A program made the position numbers and the translations under genes. Below, piece by piece: positions 42,732 to 51,017 of a stretch of 64,000 bases of DNA. Under the pieces are notes generated by a model that was given only the letters and a program-made list of their open reading frames with translations, did no database searches and was not told where the DNA came from. The stretch comes from Nocardia yamanashiensis NBRC 100130 (GTDB lineage Bacteria > Actinomycetota > Actinomycetes > Mycobacteriales > Mycobacteriaceae). The DNA lies in the NCBI RefSeq assembly GCF_001613325.1, contig NZ_BDCD01000042.1, positions 18,895 to 82,894 of the forward strand. Reading direction: 5' to 3'. Positions within the stretch are counted from its first letter, which is position 1. Each line of letters opens with the position of its first letter.

Positions 42732-43745
42732 GTGGAATTGGGACTGACGACATTCGCCGAGACACACCCGGTCGGTGGCGACGGACCGGTGCCGACCGCT
42801 GGTGAACGCCTGCGGCAGGTGGTCGAGGAAGCCGTGGTGACCGAGCAGGCCGGGCTGGACGTGTACGGCGTGGGCGAACATCACCGCAAGGACTTCGCCG
42901 CCTCCTCGCCGGCCGTGGTGCTGGCGGCCATCGCCTCGCGGACCGAGCGGATTCAGCTGACCAGCGCGGTCACCGTGCTGAGCTCGGTCGATCCGGTGCG
43001 GGCGTATCAGGACTTCGCGACGCTGGACGGGTTGTCCGGTGGCCGTGCCGAACTGATGGCCGGGCGCGGTTCGTTCATCGAATCGTTCCCGCTGTTCGGC
43101 TACGACCTGGCCGATTACGACGAGCTGTTCGAGGAGAAACTGGCGCTGCTGCTGAAGCTGCGCGAGGACGAACCGGTCACCTGGTCCGGGAAGTTCCGGG
43201 CGCCCCTCGACAATGCGATCGTGTACCCGCGCACCGAGAACCGGCCGCTGCCGGTGTGGATCGCGGTGGGCGGATCGCCCGAGTCCGTGGTGCGTGCGGG
43301 CCTGCTGGGCCTGCCGCTGGCCATCGCCATCATCGGCGGGCAGCCGGCGCGGTTCAAGCCGCTGGTGGACCTGTATCACCGCGCGCTCGAACAGGGCGGG
43401 CACGAACCGCAGCCGGTCGCGGTGCACGCGCACGGCTATGTGGCCGAAACGGATTCGCAGGCCGTGAACGACTTCTACAAGCCGTACGCGGCGGCCATGT
43501 CCGGCATCGGGCGCGAACGCGGCTGGGGTCCGATGACGCGCGAGCAGTTCGACGCCCTGCGCTCGCAGAGCGGATCGCTGTTCGTCGGCACGCCCGACTA
43601 TGTGGCAGGCAAGATCGCCGACATTCGCGACACGCTCGGCCTGGACCGCTTCATGCTGCACACCAGCGTGGGCACGCTGCCGCACGAGAAGGTGCTGCGC
43701 AATATCGAACTGCTCGGCGAGAAGGTCGCCCCGCAGGTGCGCTGA
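42732..43745 (+). CDS. LLM-class flavin-dependent oxidoreductase
   Basis: 337 codons from a GTG giving VELGLTTFAETHPVGGD, with AGAAGGG upstream. A bacterial-luciferase TIM barrel: VTEQAGLDVYGVGEHHRKDF, IQLTSAVTVLSSVDPVRAYQ, LMAGRGSFIESFPLFGYDL, and WIAVGGSPESVVRAG. Such enzymes use FMN (or F420 in some families) and oxidise small substrates. The substrate is unknown. A hairpin terminator follows and it faces the GntR gene end to end. Confidence 0.88.
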   Translation: MELGLTTFAETHPVGGDGPVPTAGERLRQVVEEAVVTEQAGLDVYGVGEHHRKDFAASSPAVVLAAIASRTERIQLTSAVTVLSSVDPVRAYQDFATLDGLSGGRAELMAGRGSFIESFPLFGYDLADYDELFEEKLALLLKLREDEPVTWSGKFRAPLDNAIVYPRTENRPLPVWIAVGGSPESVVRAGLLGLPLAIAIIGGQPARFKPLVDLYHRALEQGGHEPQPVAVHAHGYVAETDSQAVNDFYKPYAAAMSGIGRERGWGPMTREQFDALRSQSGSLFVGTPDYVAGKIADIRDTLGLDRFMLHTSVGTLPHEKVLRNIELLGEKVAPQVR

Positions 43746-43763
43746 CACCCCACCGCTCCGACC

Positions 43764-43793
43764 AGAAGCGCGCCGTCATCGCGGCGCGCTTCT
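43764..43793. terminator. Bidirectional terminator
   Basis: Perfect 12-bp stem AGAAGCGCGCCG / CGGCGCGCTTCT with a 6-base loop between the convergent LLM and GntR genes. Confidence 0.8.
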
Positions 43794-43798
43794 GCAGA

Positions 43799-44581
43799 TC
43801 AGTCGTGCAGATTCGCTTGGAACGCAATGCGATCGCCTCGATAGAGAGATCGCACGCGTTCGATCGGCACACCGTCCGGCCCCACACTGCGGCGATGCAA
43901 TAGCAGCATGGGCAGCGCCGTCGTGCATTCCAGCAACGCCGCCTCGCGTGGCGAGGCCAGCACGGTCTCCACGCGCTCGGTGGCGTTCGCGTACACCACA
44001 CCCATCGCCCGGGTCGCCGCGTACAGCGACGTCTCCGGGTTGTACGTGTCGCGCAGCGTGGCGAACCGCGGCAGCGGCATGAAAGTGCTTTCCAGGCCGA
44101 TTCTCTCGCCGTCCGCCAGCAGGATTCGTTCCAGATGCATGACGAGCGTGCCCGGTTCGATGCCGAGATCGCGCGCCGTATCCGGATCGGCGGGCTCGTC
44201 GGGCCAGCGCACCAGCAAACGCCCCGGCACCCGCCCGAATCGGATCGCCCCCTCGGTGTAGGACCGTAGAGTCATGGGCTGCACCATCTTCGGCCGCGAC
44301 ACCACGGTCCCGCGCCCCTGCCGCCGGATGCGGCCCTCCACCAGCAGCTCCCGCATCGCCTGCCGCACGGTCTCGCGCGCCACCCCGCACCGCACCGCCA
44401 GATCGCGTTCCGAGGGCAGCGGATCACCCTCGGAGAGTTCGCGGAGCAGCGATTCCAGTTCCGCGCGCACCCGGTAAGACTTGGGCATCCGGGCGGGATC
44501 GGTTCCCACACCGGACATTTCGTCCGCCACGCCATCCCCCGCGCGCCGGGTTCCCACCCCGGCAACGTCCGTTGTGTCCAT
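43799..44581 (-). CDS. GntR/HutC-family regulator, PhnF-like
   Basis: 260 codons from MDTTDVAGVGTRRAG. Residues about 38-105 are the GntR winged helix (YRVRAELESLLRELSEGDPL, LAVRCGVARETVRQAMREL, RRQGRGTVVSRP), and the rest is a UTRA ligand domain (ILLADGERIGLESTFMPL). The divergent promoter contains a TGGTCTATACCA site, reverse complement of the PhnF operator that I recall from M. smegmatis. It probably represses the aminophosphonate genes and itself until ligand binds. The -10 TACATT lies six bases before the ATG, suggesting a leaderless transcript. Confidence 0.88.
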   Translation of the reverse strand: MDTTDVAGVGTRRAGDGVADEMSGVGTDPARMPKSYRVRAELESLLRELSEGDPLPSERDLAVRCGVARETVRQAMRELLVEGRIRRQGRGTVVSRPKMVQPMTLRSYTEGAIRFGRVPGRLLVRWPDEPADPDTARDLGIEPGTLVMHLERILLADGERIGLESTFMPLPRFATLRDTYNPETSLYAATRAMGVVYANATERVETVLASPREAALLECTTALPMLLLHRRSVGPDGVPIERVRSLYRGDRIAFQANLHD

Positions 44582-44587
44582 GCCCCC

Positions 44588-44593
44588 AATGTA
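44588..44593 (-). promoter_or_regulatory. Leaderless -10 element of the GntR gene
   Basis: On the minus strand TACATT ends six bases before the ATG at 44581, the spacing expected for a leaderless actinobacterial transcript. The -35 region would overlap the 44602-44613 operator, which explains autoregulation. Confidence 0.5.
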
Positions 44594-44601
44594 CACAAGA
44601 T

Positions 44602-44613
44602 TGGTCTATACCA
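44602..44613. promoter_or_regulatory. PhnF-type operator, site 1
   Basis: TGGTCTATACCA, nearly palindromic and extended to TTGGTCTATACCAA; its reverse complement TGGTATAGACCA equals the published-type PhnF box as I remember it. Located 21-32 bp from the GntR start codon. Confidence 0.75.
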
Positions 44614-44648
44614 ATTGTTAACCTAGCGTTAGCGTACGAAACACTCGT

Positions 44649-44660
44649 AGGTCTAGACCA
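44649..44660. promoter_or_regulatory. PhnF-type operator, site 2
   Basis: AGGTCTAGACCA contains the perfect palindrome GGTCTAGACC, matching site 1 except at the centre and first base. It sits 18 bp before the FAD oxidoreductase ATG, so repressor here would block the catabolic operon. Centres of the two sites are 47 bp apart. Confidence 0.72.
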
Positions 44661-44678
44661 TTGGCCACCATGTTGGGC

Positions 44679-45791
44679 ATGCGATTGGTCATCATTGGAG
44701 GCGGCATCCTTGGCACCGCCCACGCCCTGGCCGCCATCGGACGCGGACACGAGGTGGTCCATCTCGAACGCGAGGTGGAAGCGCGCGGCGCGACCGTCCG
44801 CAACTTCGGGCTGGTGTGGGTTTCCGGGCGCAGCGCCAATGAACTCGACCTCACCCTGAAGTCGCGGCAGCTGTGGGAAGAGATCGGCGGCAAGGTGCCG
44901 GGCGTCGGCTTCCGGCCCGCCGGCTCGATCACCCTGGTGCGCACCGAGAACGAGCTCGCGGTGGCCGAAGCCGCCGCCCGCAGCGCCGATCCGGAACGCG
45001 GTTTCGAACTCCTCGATCCCGACCGGGTACGCGCGCTCAACCCGGCGCTGCGCGGCAAATTCCTTGCCGGACTGCACTGTTCGGCCGACGCCGCGGTGGA
45101 ATCGCGGCAGGCGCTGCCCGCGCTGCGCCGGTACATGGAGGCCAGCGGGCGCTACTCGTTCTTCAGCGGCACCGAGGCGCGCACCATCACCGGTTCGACC
45201 GTCGTCGACGACCGCGGCCGCCGCCACGAAGGCGATCTGGTGCTGGTCTGCCCGGGTGCCGCGCACTCCGGCCTGACCCGCGAACTCGTCGGCGATATCC
45301 CGGTGCGCCGGGTGCGGCTGCAGATGATGCAGACCGCGCCGCTGGGCGAGGCGCTCACCACCGCCATCGCCGACGGCGACAGCTTCCGCTACTACCCGTT
45401 CTTCGCGGGGCCGGAACTGGACAAGCTCAATGCCGAAGAGGCCCAGCCGTTCACCGCCGCCCAGCACAAGATGCAGCTCCTCGCGGTGCAGCGCCTGCAC
45501 GGCGGGCTGACCATCGGCGACACCCACGAATACGACGAACCGTTCAACTTCGACGTGGACGAGGCCCCGTACGAGCACCTCATCGGCGTGATGGAGGAAC
45601 TGCTCGGGCGCAAGCTGCCGCAAGTGGTGCGGCGCTGGGCGGGCGTGTACAGCCAGAGCATCGATCCGGGCACCATCGTGACCCGCGCGCAGGCCTCCGA
45701 CAACGTCTGGGTGATCACCGGGCCGGGTGGGCGCGGCATGACCCTGGGCCCCGCCATCGGCGCGGAGACCGCCGACCTGCTCAACCTCTGA
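44679..45791 (+). CDS. FAD-dependent oxidoreductase of aminophosphonate clusters (TIGR03364-type)
   Basis: 370 codons from MRLVIIGGGILGTAHAL; an ATG at 44670 and a TTG at 44661 are alternatives. DAO-type FAD fold with VRNFGLVWVSGR, GALP-like and C-terminal VWVITGPGGRGMTLGPAIG. It matches the family that is typically next to a phosphonatase-like hydrolase, proposed (and in related cases shown) to deaminate aminoethylphosphonate-type amines oxidatively to phosphono-aldehydes. Here it replaces the transaminase PhnW, which is absent. First gene of the operator-controlled operon. Confidence 0.87.
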   Translation: MRLVIIGGGILGTAHALAAIGRGHEVVHLEREVEARGATVRNFGLVWVSGRSANELDLTLKSRQLWEEIGGKVPGVGFRPAGSITLVRTENELAVAEAAARSADPERGFELLDPDRVRALNPALRGKFLAGLHCSADAAVESRQALPALRRYMEASGRYSFFSGTEARTITGSTVVDDRGRRHEGDLVLVCPGAAHSGLTRELVGDIPVRRVRLQMMQTAPLGEALTTAIADGDSFRYYPFFAGPELDKLNAEEAQPFTAAQHKMQLLAVQRLHGGLTIGDTHEYDEPFNFDVDEAPYEHLIGVMEELLGRKLPQVVRRWAGVYSQSIDPGTIVTRAQASDNVWVITGPGGRGMTLGPAIGAETADLLNL

Positions 45792-45818
45792 CCGACCACC
45801 GATCGAGAAGGAAACGCT

Positions 45819-46508
45819 GTGTCCGACAAGCAGATCGACCTCGCCGTCCTCGATATGGCCGGTACCACCGTCGCCGACGACGGGCTCGTGCTGAAGGCGT
45901 TCGAAGTGGCCGCCACCGCCGCCGGGATCCCGGCCGAGGGTCCGGAGCGGGAAGCCGCGCGGCAGTACGTCATCGACACCATGGGCCAGTCCAAGATCGT
46001 CGTCTTCCGGGCGCTGACCGGCGGCGACGAGGAGCGGGCCCAGGCCGGGAACGCCGCGTTCGAGGCCGCCTACGCCGAGTTCGCCGACGCCGGCGTGACC
46101 CCGATTCCCGGTGCCGCCGAGGCCATTTCGGCATTGCGCGCGGCGGGTATCAAGGTGGCGCTGACCACCGGGTTCAGCCGCGAGACCCAGGACAAGCTGC
46201 TGAACGCGCTGGGCTGGAACGAGATCGCCGACCTCACCCTCGCACCCTCCGACGCCGGCCGCGGGCGTCCCTACCCGGACATGGTCCTCGCGGCCGTGCT
46301 GCGGCTGGGCATCGACGCGGTGGATCGCGTTGCCGTGCTGGGCGATACCGCCAGCGATATCGGCACCGGGCTCTCCGCCGGAGCGCGCATCGTAGCGGGC
46401 ACGCTGACCGGTGCGCACAACGAGGACCAGCTGCGCGCCGCCGGCGCCACCCACGTGGTGCCCACCGTCACCGAGTTCGCGCAACTGCTGCTGGCCGAAC
46501 GCGCCTAG
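45819..46508 (+). CDS. Phosphonatase-like HAD hydrolase (PhnX-like, TIGR03351-type)
   Basis: 229 codons, GTG start. The HAD nucleophile motif is VLDMAGTTVADDG (Asp12, DxAGT form typical of phosphonatases). MGQSKIVVF carries Lys59 at the position of the Schiff-base lysine of phosphonoacetaldehyde hydrolase. The usual motif-III lysine is Arg in GRGRPYPDM, and LGDTASDIGTGLSAGA is motif IV. All phosphonatase hallmarks are thus present, and C-P bond cleavage of a phosphono-aldehyde is a strong prediction. The exact aldehyde (unsubstituted or hydroxylated) is open. Confidence 0.9.
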   Translation: MSDKQIDLAVLDMAGTTVADDGLVLKAFEVAATAAGIPAEGPEREAARQYVIDTMGQSKIVVFRALTGGDEERAQAGNAAFEAAYAEFADAGVTPIPGAAEAISALRAAGIKVALTTGFSRETQDKLLNALGWNEIADLTLAPSDAGRGRPYPDMVLAAVLRLGIDAVDRVAVLGDTASDIGTGLSAGARIVAGTLTGAHNEDQLRAAGATHVVPTVTEFAQLLLAERA

Positions 46509-46514
46509 AGAATT

Positions 46515-46545
46515 CCGCCGGCGCGGCCCGCGGCCGGACCGGCGG
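46515..46545 (+). promoter_or_regulatory. Intercistronic hairpin between phosphonatase and binding-protein genes
   Basis: Outer arms CCGCCGG/CCGGCGG and inner arms CGGCC/GGCCG form a strong stem with a 2x2 internal loop and a 3-base loop, starting six bases after the stop codon. No T-run follows. It may stabilise the upstream mRNA or set unequal expression of enzyme and binding protein. Confidence 0.5.
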
Positions 46546-46600
46546 ATATCCCCCCATCCCTTCGAGTTTCTCGTCCCACGAGCTGAAAGTTGCTTGCACC

Positions 46601-47668
46601 GTGCGTAATCCGAACAACCGCCTCGCACGCACCATCGCCCGCACCGCATTGATCCTCACCTCCGCCACCGCGGTCGCGTTCAGCCTGACCGCGTGCGGCG
46701 GTACCGGCAGCGATTCCGCCGACGGCAAGACGGTCACCGTCTACTCCGCCGACGGCGTCGGCGACTGGTACAAGACCCAGTTCGCGAAATTCAAGGACCA
46801 GACCGGCATTTCGGTCAACCTGGTCGAGGCCGGCTCCGCCGAGGTCGTCAACCGCGTCGACAAGGAACAGTCCAACGCGCAGGCCGACGTCATCGTCACG
46901 CTGCCGCCGTTCATGCAGAAGGCCGACAAGCAGGGGCTGCTGCAGTCCAGCGGCGTCGACTTCAGCGCCGTCGCCGCCGCCGACAAGGACGCCAAGGGCA
47001 ACTGGGTCACGCTGGCCGGCAACTACCTGTGCTTCATCGCCAACCCGTCGGTCGATGCCGCCAAGCTGACCTGGGACGACCTGCTGAAGCCGGAGTACAA
47101 GGGCAAGCTGCAGTACTCCACCCCCGGCCAGGCCGGTGACGGCACCGCGGTGCTGATCCTGCTGCAGTCGCTCTACGGCAAGCAGGGCGCGCTGGACTAC
47201 CTGGCCAAACTGCAGGCCAACAATGTCGGCCCGTCCTCCTCCACCGGCAAGCTGCAGGCCAAGGTCGACAAGGGCGAGATCGTCGTCGCCAACGGCGACA
47301 TCCAGATGAACCTGGCCACCATCAAGGAGAAGGGCTCCAAGTTCAGCCTGTTCTTCCCGGCCGCCGCCGACGGCAAGCAGTCCACCGTCGCCCTGCCGTA
47401 CCTGATGGGCCTGGCCAAGGGCGCGCCGCACTCCGACGCCGGTAAGAAGCTGATGACCTTCCTGCTGTCCGCCGAGGCGCAGAAGACCCTGCCCGACGCC
47501 AATGCCGTCCCGGCCCGCACCGACCTCGCGGGCACGCCCGCCCCGGCCGGTGCGGTGTCGCCGGCCTCGCTGATCAAGAACGTCGAGATCGTGCATCCCG
47601 ATTGGAACAAGGTGCTCGACGAGCTGGATGCCGACGTGGCCGCCTACAACAAGGCCACCGGTAGCTAG
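46601..47668 (+). CDS. Aminoethylphosphonate-type ABC transporter substrate-binding lipoprotein
   Basis: 355 codons from the GTG giving VRNPNNRLARTIARTAL, a signal peptide ending in the lipobox SLTAC. The longer open frame upstream is a shadow of the oxidoreductase and hydrolase genes. The mature protein is a type 2 binding protein: VTVYSADGVGDWYKTQFAKF, ADVIVTLPPFMQKADKQG, LTWDDLLKPEYKGKLQYSTP, and SGKLQAKVDKGEIVVANGD-like segment. This matches the PhnS group (2-aminoethylphosphonate binding). The iron-binding Fbp group is the alternative, but the gene context favours phosphonate. Confidence 0.85.
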   Translation: MRNPNNRLARTIARTALILTSATAVAFSLTACGGTGSDSADGKTVTVYSADGVGDWYKTQFAKFKDQTGISVNLVEAGSAEVVNRVDKEQSNAQADVIVTLPPFMQKADKQGLLQSSGVDFSAVAAADKDAKGNWVTLAGNYLCFIANPSVDAAKLTWDDLLKPEYKGKLQYSTPGQAGDGTAVLILLQSLYGKQGALDYLAKLQANNVGPSSSTGKLQAKVDKGEIVVANGDIQMNLATIKEKGSKFSLFFPAAADGKQSTVALPYLMGLAKGAPHSDAGKKLMTFLLSAEAQKTLPDANAVPARTDLAGTPAPAGAVSPASLIKNVEIVHPDWNKVLDELDADVAAYNKATGS

Positions 47669-47702
47669 TCGCCCTTTCGCATCGAGCCCAGGAGCAGCAA
47701 CC

Positions 47703-48887
47703 ATGTCTTCCGCGTTGACGACGAACACGGTGGCCGACCACGCCACCACCGAACCGGCCATCGTGTTCGACCGGGTGGGTGTCACCTACGGCCGCGGCCG
47801 CAGAACCACCGTCGCCCTGGCCGATTTCAACCTGCGGGTCGCCGCGGGGGAAACGGTCGCGCTCCTGGGCCCCAGCGGGTCCGGCAAATCCACCGCGCTC
47901 AAGGCCCTGGCCGGATTCGTCCAGCCGACCTCGGGCACGGTGCGGCTGGCCGGGCGTGACGTCACTCATCTCTCGCCCGCCAAGCGCGGGATCGGGGTGG
48001 TGGTGCAGTCGTACGCGCTGTTCCCGCACATGCGGGTGCACGACAATGTGGCGTTCGGGTTGAAGGCGCATCGGGTGCCGCGCAACGAGATCGGCGATCG
48101 GGTCGCCGAAGCGCTCGAGATGGTCGGGATGGGGGCGTACGCCAAGCGGCTGCCGCGCGAGCTGTCCGGCGGGCAGCAGCAGCGGGTCGCGATCGCGCGG
48201 GCGCTGGCCATCCGGCCGAAGGTGCTGTTGCTCGACGAGCCGCTGGCGGCGCTGGACGCGCAGTTGCGGCAGAACATGCTCGGGGAATTGCAGCAGCTGC
48301 GAAAAGCGTTGCCGGACACGGCGATGCTGTATGTGACGCACGATCAGTCCGAGGCGCTGGCGCTGGCGGACCGGATCGCGGTGATGCAGGATGCGCGGCT
48401 GGTCGATATCGATACCGCCAAGCAGTTGTGGCAGCAGCCGTCGACCGATTTCACGGCGTCGTTCCTGGGTGGGGCGAATCTGCTGCCCTGCACGGTGAAT
48501 CGGGTTTCCGGTACGACGGCGCTGGTGAGCGTGGGTGAGCACACCTTGCGGGCGGAGGCGCCGCGGCCGGGGGTCGGGCGGCCGGAGTGGGCGGTGAATG
48601 CCGAAGCGCAGCTGGTGGTCCGGCCGCACACCATCGCGATCGCGGCGCTCACCGAGCGAGATGTGTTGCGCGGCACCGTGATCACCGCCGTGTGGAAGGG
48701 TGCTTCGACGCGCCTGCATTTGACCGTGCCGGGGATTCCCGGCGAGTTCACCGCCGATGTGCCCGGGCACAGCGAGCTCGTGGCGGGCGATCACGTCGGT
48801 GTGCGGTTCCCCGATCCGGCGGGCGTGCTGATTCCGCCCGCGCCCGGAACCGATTCCGCCGCAGGGGATTCCGGGGTGCGCGCATGA
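47703..48887 (+). CDS. Aminoethylphosphonate-type ABC transporter ATP-binding protein
   Basis: 394 codons from MSSALTTNTVADH. Walker A LGPSGSGKSTALKALAGF, Q-loop VQSYALFPHMRVHDNVAFG, signature LSGGQQQRVAIARAL, Walker B VLLLDEPLAALD, switch His in YVTHDQSEALALAD. The C-terminal about 130 residues are a TOBE regulatory domain. PhnT-like by context. The stop overlaps the next start (ATGA). Confidence 0.9.
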   Translation: MSSALTTNTVADHATTEPAIVFDRVGVTYGRGRRTTVALADFNLRVAAGETVALLGPSGSGKSTALKALAGFVQPTSGTVRLAGRDVTHLSPAKRGIGVVVQSYALFPHMRVHDNVAFGLKAHRVPRNEIGDRVAEALEMVGMGAYAKRLPRELSGGQQQRVAIARALAIRPKVLLLDEPLAALDAQLRQNMLGELQQLRKALPDTAMLYVTHDQSEALALADRIAVMQDARLVDIDTAKQLWQQPSTDFTASFLGGANLLPCTVNRVSGTTALVSVGEHTLRAEAPRPGVGRPEWAVNAEAQLVVRPHTIAIAALTERDVLRGTVITAVWKGASTRLHLTVPGIPGEFTADVPGHSELVAGDHVGVRFPDPAGVLIPPAPGTDSAAGDSGVRA

Positions 48888-49774
48888 CCGCCCTGCTCGA
48901 ATCGCCCGCGGAACCGGCCGCCGAGCCGCCGTCAACCCGGAGCGGTCTGCGGCCCGTGCTGTGGACGTTGCCGCCGGTGCTGGTGGTGCTGCTCATCGCC
49001 GTGTATCCGATCGTGCGGGTGCTGCTGGAGTCCACCAAGACGAAATCCGGGCGCGGGACGGACACCTGGAGCAAGGTGCTGGGCGAGGAATCGTTCCGGA
49101 ATGCCTTGTGGCGCACCGTCTCCATCGCGGTCAGCTCCACGCTCGGCTGCTTGATCCTCGGGACTTTCCTGGCGGTGGTGCTGGCTTTCATCCCGTTCCC
49201 CGGCTCGCAGCTGGTCGGGCGGCTCATCGACACGGTGCTGACGCTGCCGTCGTTCCTGGTGACGCTCGCCTTCACCTTCCTCTACGGAACCGCCGGCGCC
49301 GTCAACGCTTTCATCACGCAGCTGACCGGTGACAAGGAACCGGCGCTGAACTTCCTGTCCACCCCCTGGGGCGTGATCCTCGCCGAGATCACCTTCTTCA
49401 CGCCCTTCGTGGTGCGGCCGCTGCTGGCCGCCTTCGCGCAGCTGCCCCGCGAACAACTCGACGTCGCCTCCAGCCTCGGCGCGTCGCCCTGGCGTGTCTT
49501 CCGGCAGGTGGTGCTTCCCGAGGCCTGGCCCGCCCTCGCGGCCGGCGGCAGCCTCGTACTCCTGCTGACCCTCAACGAGTTCGGCATCGTCCTGTTCACC
49601 GGCGCCAAGGGCGTGATCACCCTGCCCGCGCTGATCTACACGCGCGGCATCGTCACCTTCGACCTGCCCGGCGCCGCGGTCCTGGCCTCCATCCAGGTCC
49701 TGCTGTCCCTGAGCCTCTACCTCGGCTACCGCCTGCTGTTCTCCCGCCTCACCGGCACCCGCAAGGAGGCCTGA
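48884..49774 (+). CDS. Aminoethylphosphonate-type ABC transporter permease 1
   Basis: 296 codons from MTALLESPAEPAAEPP, start ATG overlapping the ATPase stop. Six transmembrane helices; EAA loop DVASSLGASPWRVFRQVVLP followed by LLTLNEFGIVLFTGAKGVIT. The PhnU-type 2-aminoethylphosphonate permeases share this layout. Forms a heterodimer with the next gene product. Confidence 0.88.
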   Translation: MTALLESPAEPAAEPPSTRSGLRPVLWTLPPVLVVLLIAVYPIVRVLLESTKTKSGRGTDTWSKVLGEESFRNALWRTVSIAVSSTLGCLILGTFLAVVLAFIPFPGSQLVGRLIDTVLTLPSFLVTLAFTFLYGTAGAVNAFITQLTGDKEPALNFLSTPWGVILAEITFFTPFVVRPLLAAFAQLPREQLDVASSLGASPWRVFRQVVLPEAWPALAAGGSLVLLLTLNEFGIVLFTGAKGVITLPALIYTRGIVTFDLPGAAVLASIQVLLSLSLYLGYRLLFSRLTGTRKEA

Positions 49775-49776
49775 CC

Positions 49777-50574
49777 ATGCTCGTCTGGACCCGCCGCGGC
49801 CGGCTCACCGTCCTGGCCGTTTTCGCCTTGGTGGTGGCGATCGTCTTCGTGGCCCCCATCGCCACGGTCATCGCCGCCGCCCTGGCCGGCAGCTGGACCG
49901 GCCCCCTCCCTTCCGATCTCGGCTTCGCCAATTTCGATCGCGCCCTCTCCGGCGAACAATCCGCCAGCCTCTCGGTGAGCCTGCAAACCGCCCTCCTGGC
50001 CAGCCTCATCGCCCTCGTCCTCGGCACCTGGGCCGCCCTCGCCTCCCGCGAAACCCCCGCCTGGCTGCGCCGCACCACCGACGCCGTCTTCCACGTCCCG
50101 GTAGCCGTCCCCTCGGTAGCCATCGGCCTCGGCGTCCTCATCACCTTCAACGAGCGCCCCCTCCTCCTCGGCGGCACCAAGTGGATAGTCATCCTGGCCC
50201 ACACCGTCCTGGTCCTCGCCTACGCCTTCTCCGGCGTCTCAGCCGCCCTGGACCGCCTGGACCCCGGCTACCAGCAAGCCGCCGAATCCCTGGGCGCCTC
50301 CCCCTTCCGAGTCCTCACCCGAATCACCCTCCCCCTCCTCCTCCCCGCCCTAGGCGCAGCCGCCGGCCTGGCCATAGCCCTCTCCATGGGCGAACTGGGC
50401 GCCACCATCATGGTCTACCCCGCCACCTGGAAAACCCTCCCCGTCAGCATCTTCGCCGCCACCGACCGAGGCGAAGTCTTCGACGCCGCCGCCAGCACCA
50501 CCCTCCTGGTCCTGGTAACCCTCCTAGCCCTGGTAATCCTCGGCCGCCTCAAGGGCCGCGCCGCCCTCCGCTGA
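49777..50574 (+). CDS. Aminoethylphosphonate-type ABC transporter permease 2
   Basis: 265 codons, ATG 2 bp after the previous stop. Six transmembrane helices; EAA loop QQAAESLGASPFRVLTRITL and ALSMGELGATIMVYPATWKT. PhnV-like. Codon use shifts to C-rich wobble in the last 400 bp, giving monotonous CCTC runs but no break in the frame. Last gene of the operon; a terminator follows. Confidence 0.88.
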   Translation: MLVWTRRGRLTVLAVFALVVAIVFVAPIATVIAAALAGSWTGPLPSDLGFANFDRALSGEQSASLSVSLQTALLASLIALVLGTWAALASRETPAWLRRTTDAVFHVPVAVPSVAIGLGVLITFNERPLLLGGTKWIVILAHTVLVLAYAFSGVSAALDRLDPGYQQAAESLGASPFRVLTRITLPLLLPALGAAAGLAIALSMGELGATIMVYPATWKTLPVSIFAATDRGEVFDAAASTTLLVLVTLLALVILGRLKGRAALR

Positions 50575-50593
50575 AATCCGCACGACCACATGA

Positions 50594-50631
50594 CAGTTGG
50601 GCCGGTACCCGGGTGGGTAGCGGCCCAACTG
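50594..50631 (+). terminator. Intrinsic terminator of the aminophosphonate operon
   Basis: Perfect 11-bp arms CAGTTGGGCCG and CGGCCCAACTG with a 16-base loop, followed by GTTTCTCC, 20 bp after the last permease stop. Confidence 0.8.
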
Positions 50632-50648
50632 GTTTCTCCGAGGAGGGA

Positions 50649-51017
50649 TCAGCTCGGAGAGTTTTGGGTGGCGGCGGCTAGGAGGCCTGCGGTGTGGGTG
50701 TCGGTGGCCTCTATCAGGCCGGCGGCCAGGAGGTGGGCGGCTGCCAGGTGTAGGGCTGATTGATGGAGGGCCCTGAGGGTGGCTGTTAGGTGGTGGCCTT
50801 TGCGTTCGAAGCCTGACTGGAGTTGGTGGGCCGAGTCGAAGCCGCCGAAGCCGGATAAGGCGTGAGTTGTTGTGGTGTGGTGGATTTGGGGGGTTAGGGA
50901 GTCGGCGAAGCGCAGGTAGGTTGCGGCGCACTTGCGGGCGGCCGCGGGGTCCATGTGGAAGGTGCCGGCGGCCGCTTGGGTGTAGAGGTGCGGGGCCGGG
51001 GGGTTGGGCGTGGTCAT
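50649..51017 (-). CDS. Small EspC/WXG-like hypothetical protein
   Basis: 122 codons from MTTPNPPAPHLYTQAAAGTF. Mostly helical and Ala/His-rich with a central Gly/Phe turn (HALSGFGGFDSAHQLQSGFE), then a helix RKGHHLTATLRALHQSALHL. Such helix-turn-helix hairpin proteins in Nocardia resemble EspC-like type VII secretion substrates, although the usual WxG is replaced by GFGGF. No secretion machinery is in the window. Codon use is less GC-biased than in neighbours (many TT/AG-type wobble bases on the coding strand). Confidence 0.6.
   Translation of the reverse strand: MTTPNPPAPHLYTQAAAGTFHMDPAAARKCAATYLRFADSLTPQIHHTTTTHALSGFGGFDSAHQLQSGFERKGHHLTATLRALHQSALHLAAAHLLAAGLIEATDTHTAGLLAAATQNSPS

Noticed and set aside
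44873..46600. Upstream extension of the phosphonate-binding protein frame (about 570 extra codons)
   Set aside because: It overlaps the oxidoreductase and hydrolase genes in another frame; the real protein starts with a signal peptide at 46601.
50100..50574. Suspected frameshift in the last permease because codon use becomes monotonous (CCTC-rich)
   Set aside because: The frame continues with correct EAA loop and helices to the stop; only wobble usage changes.
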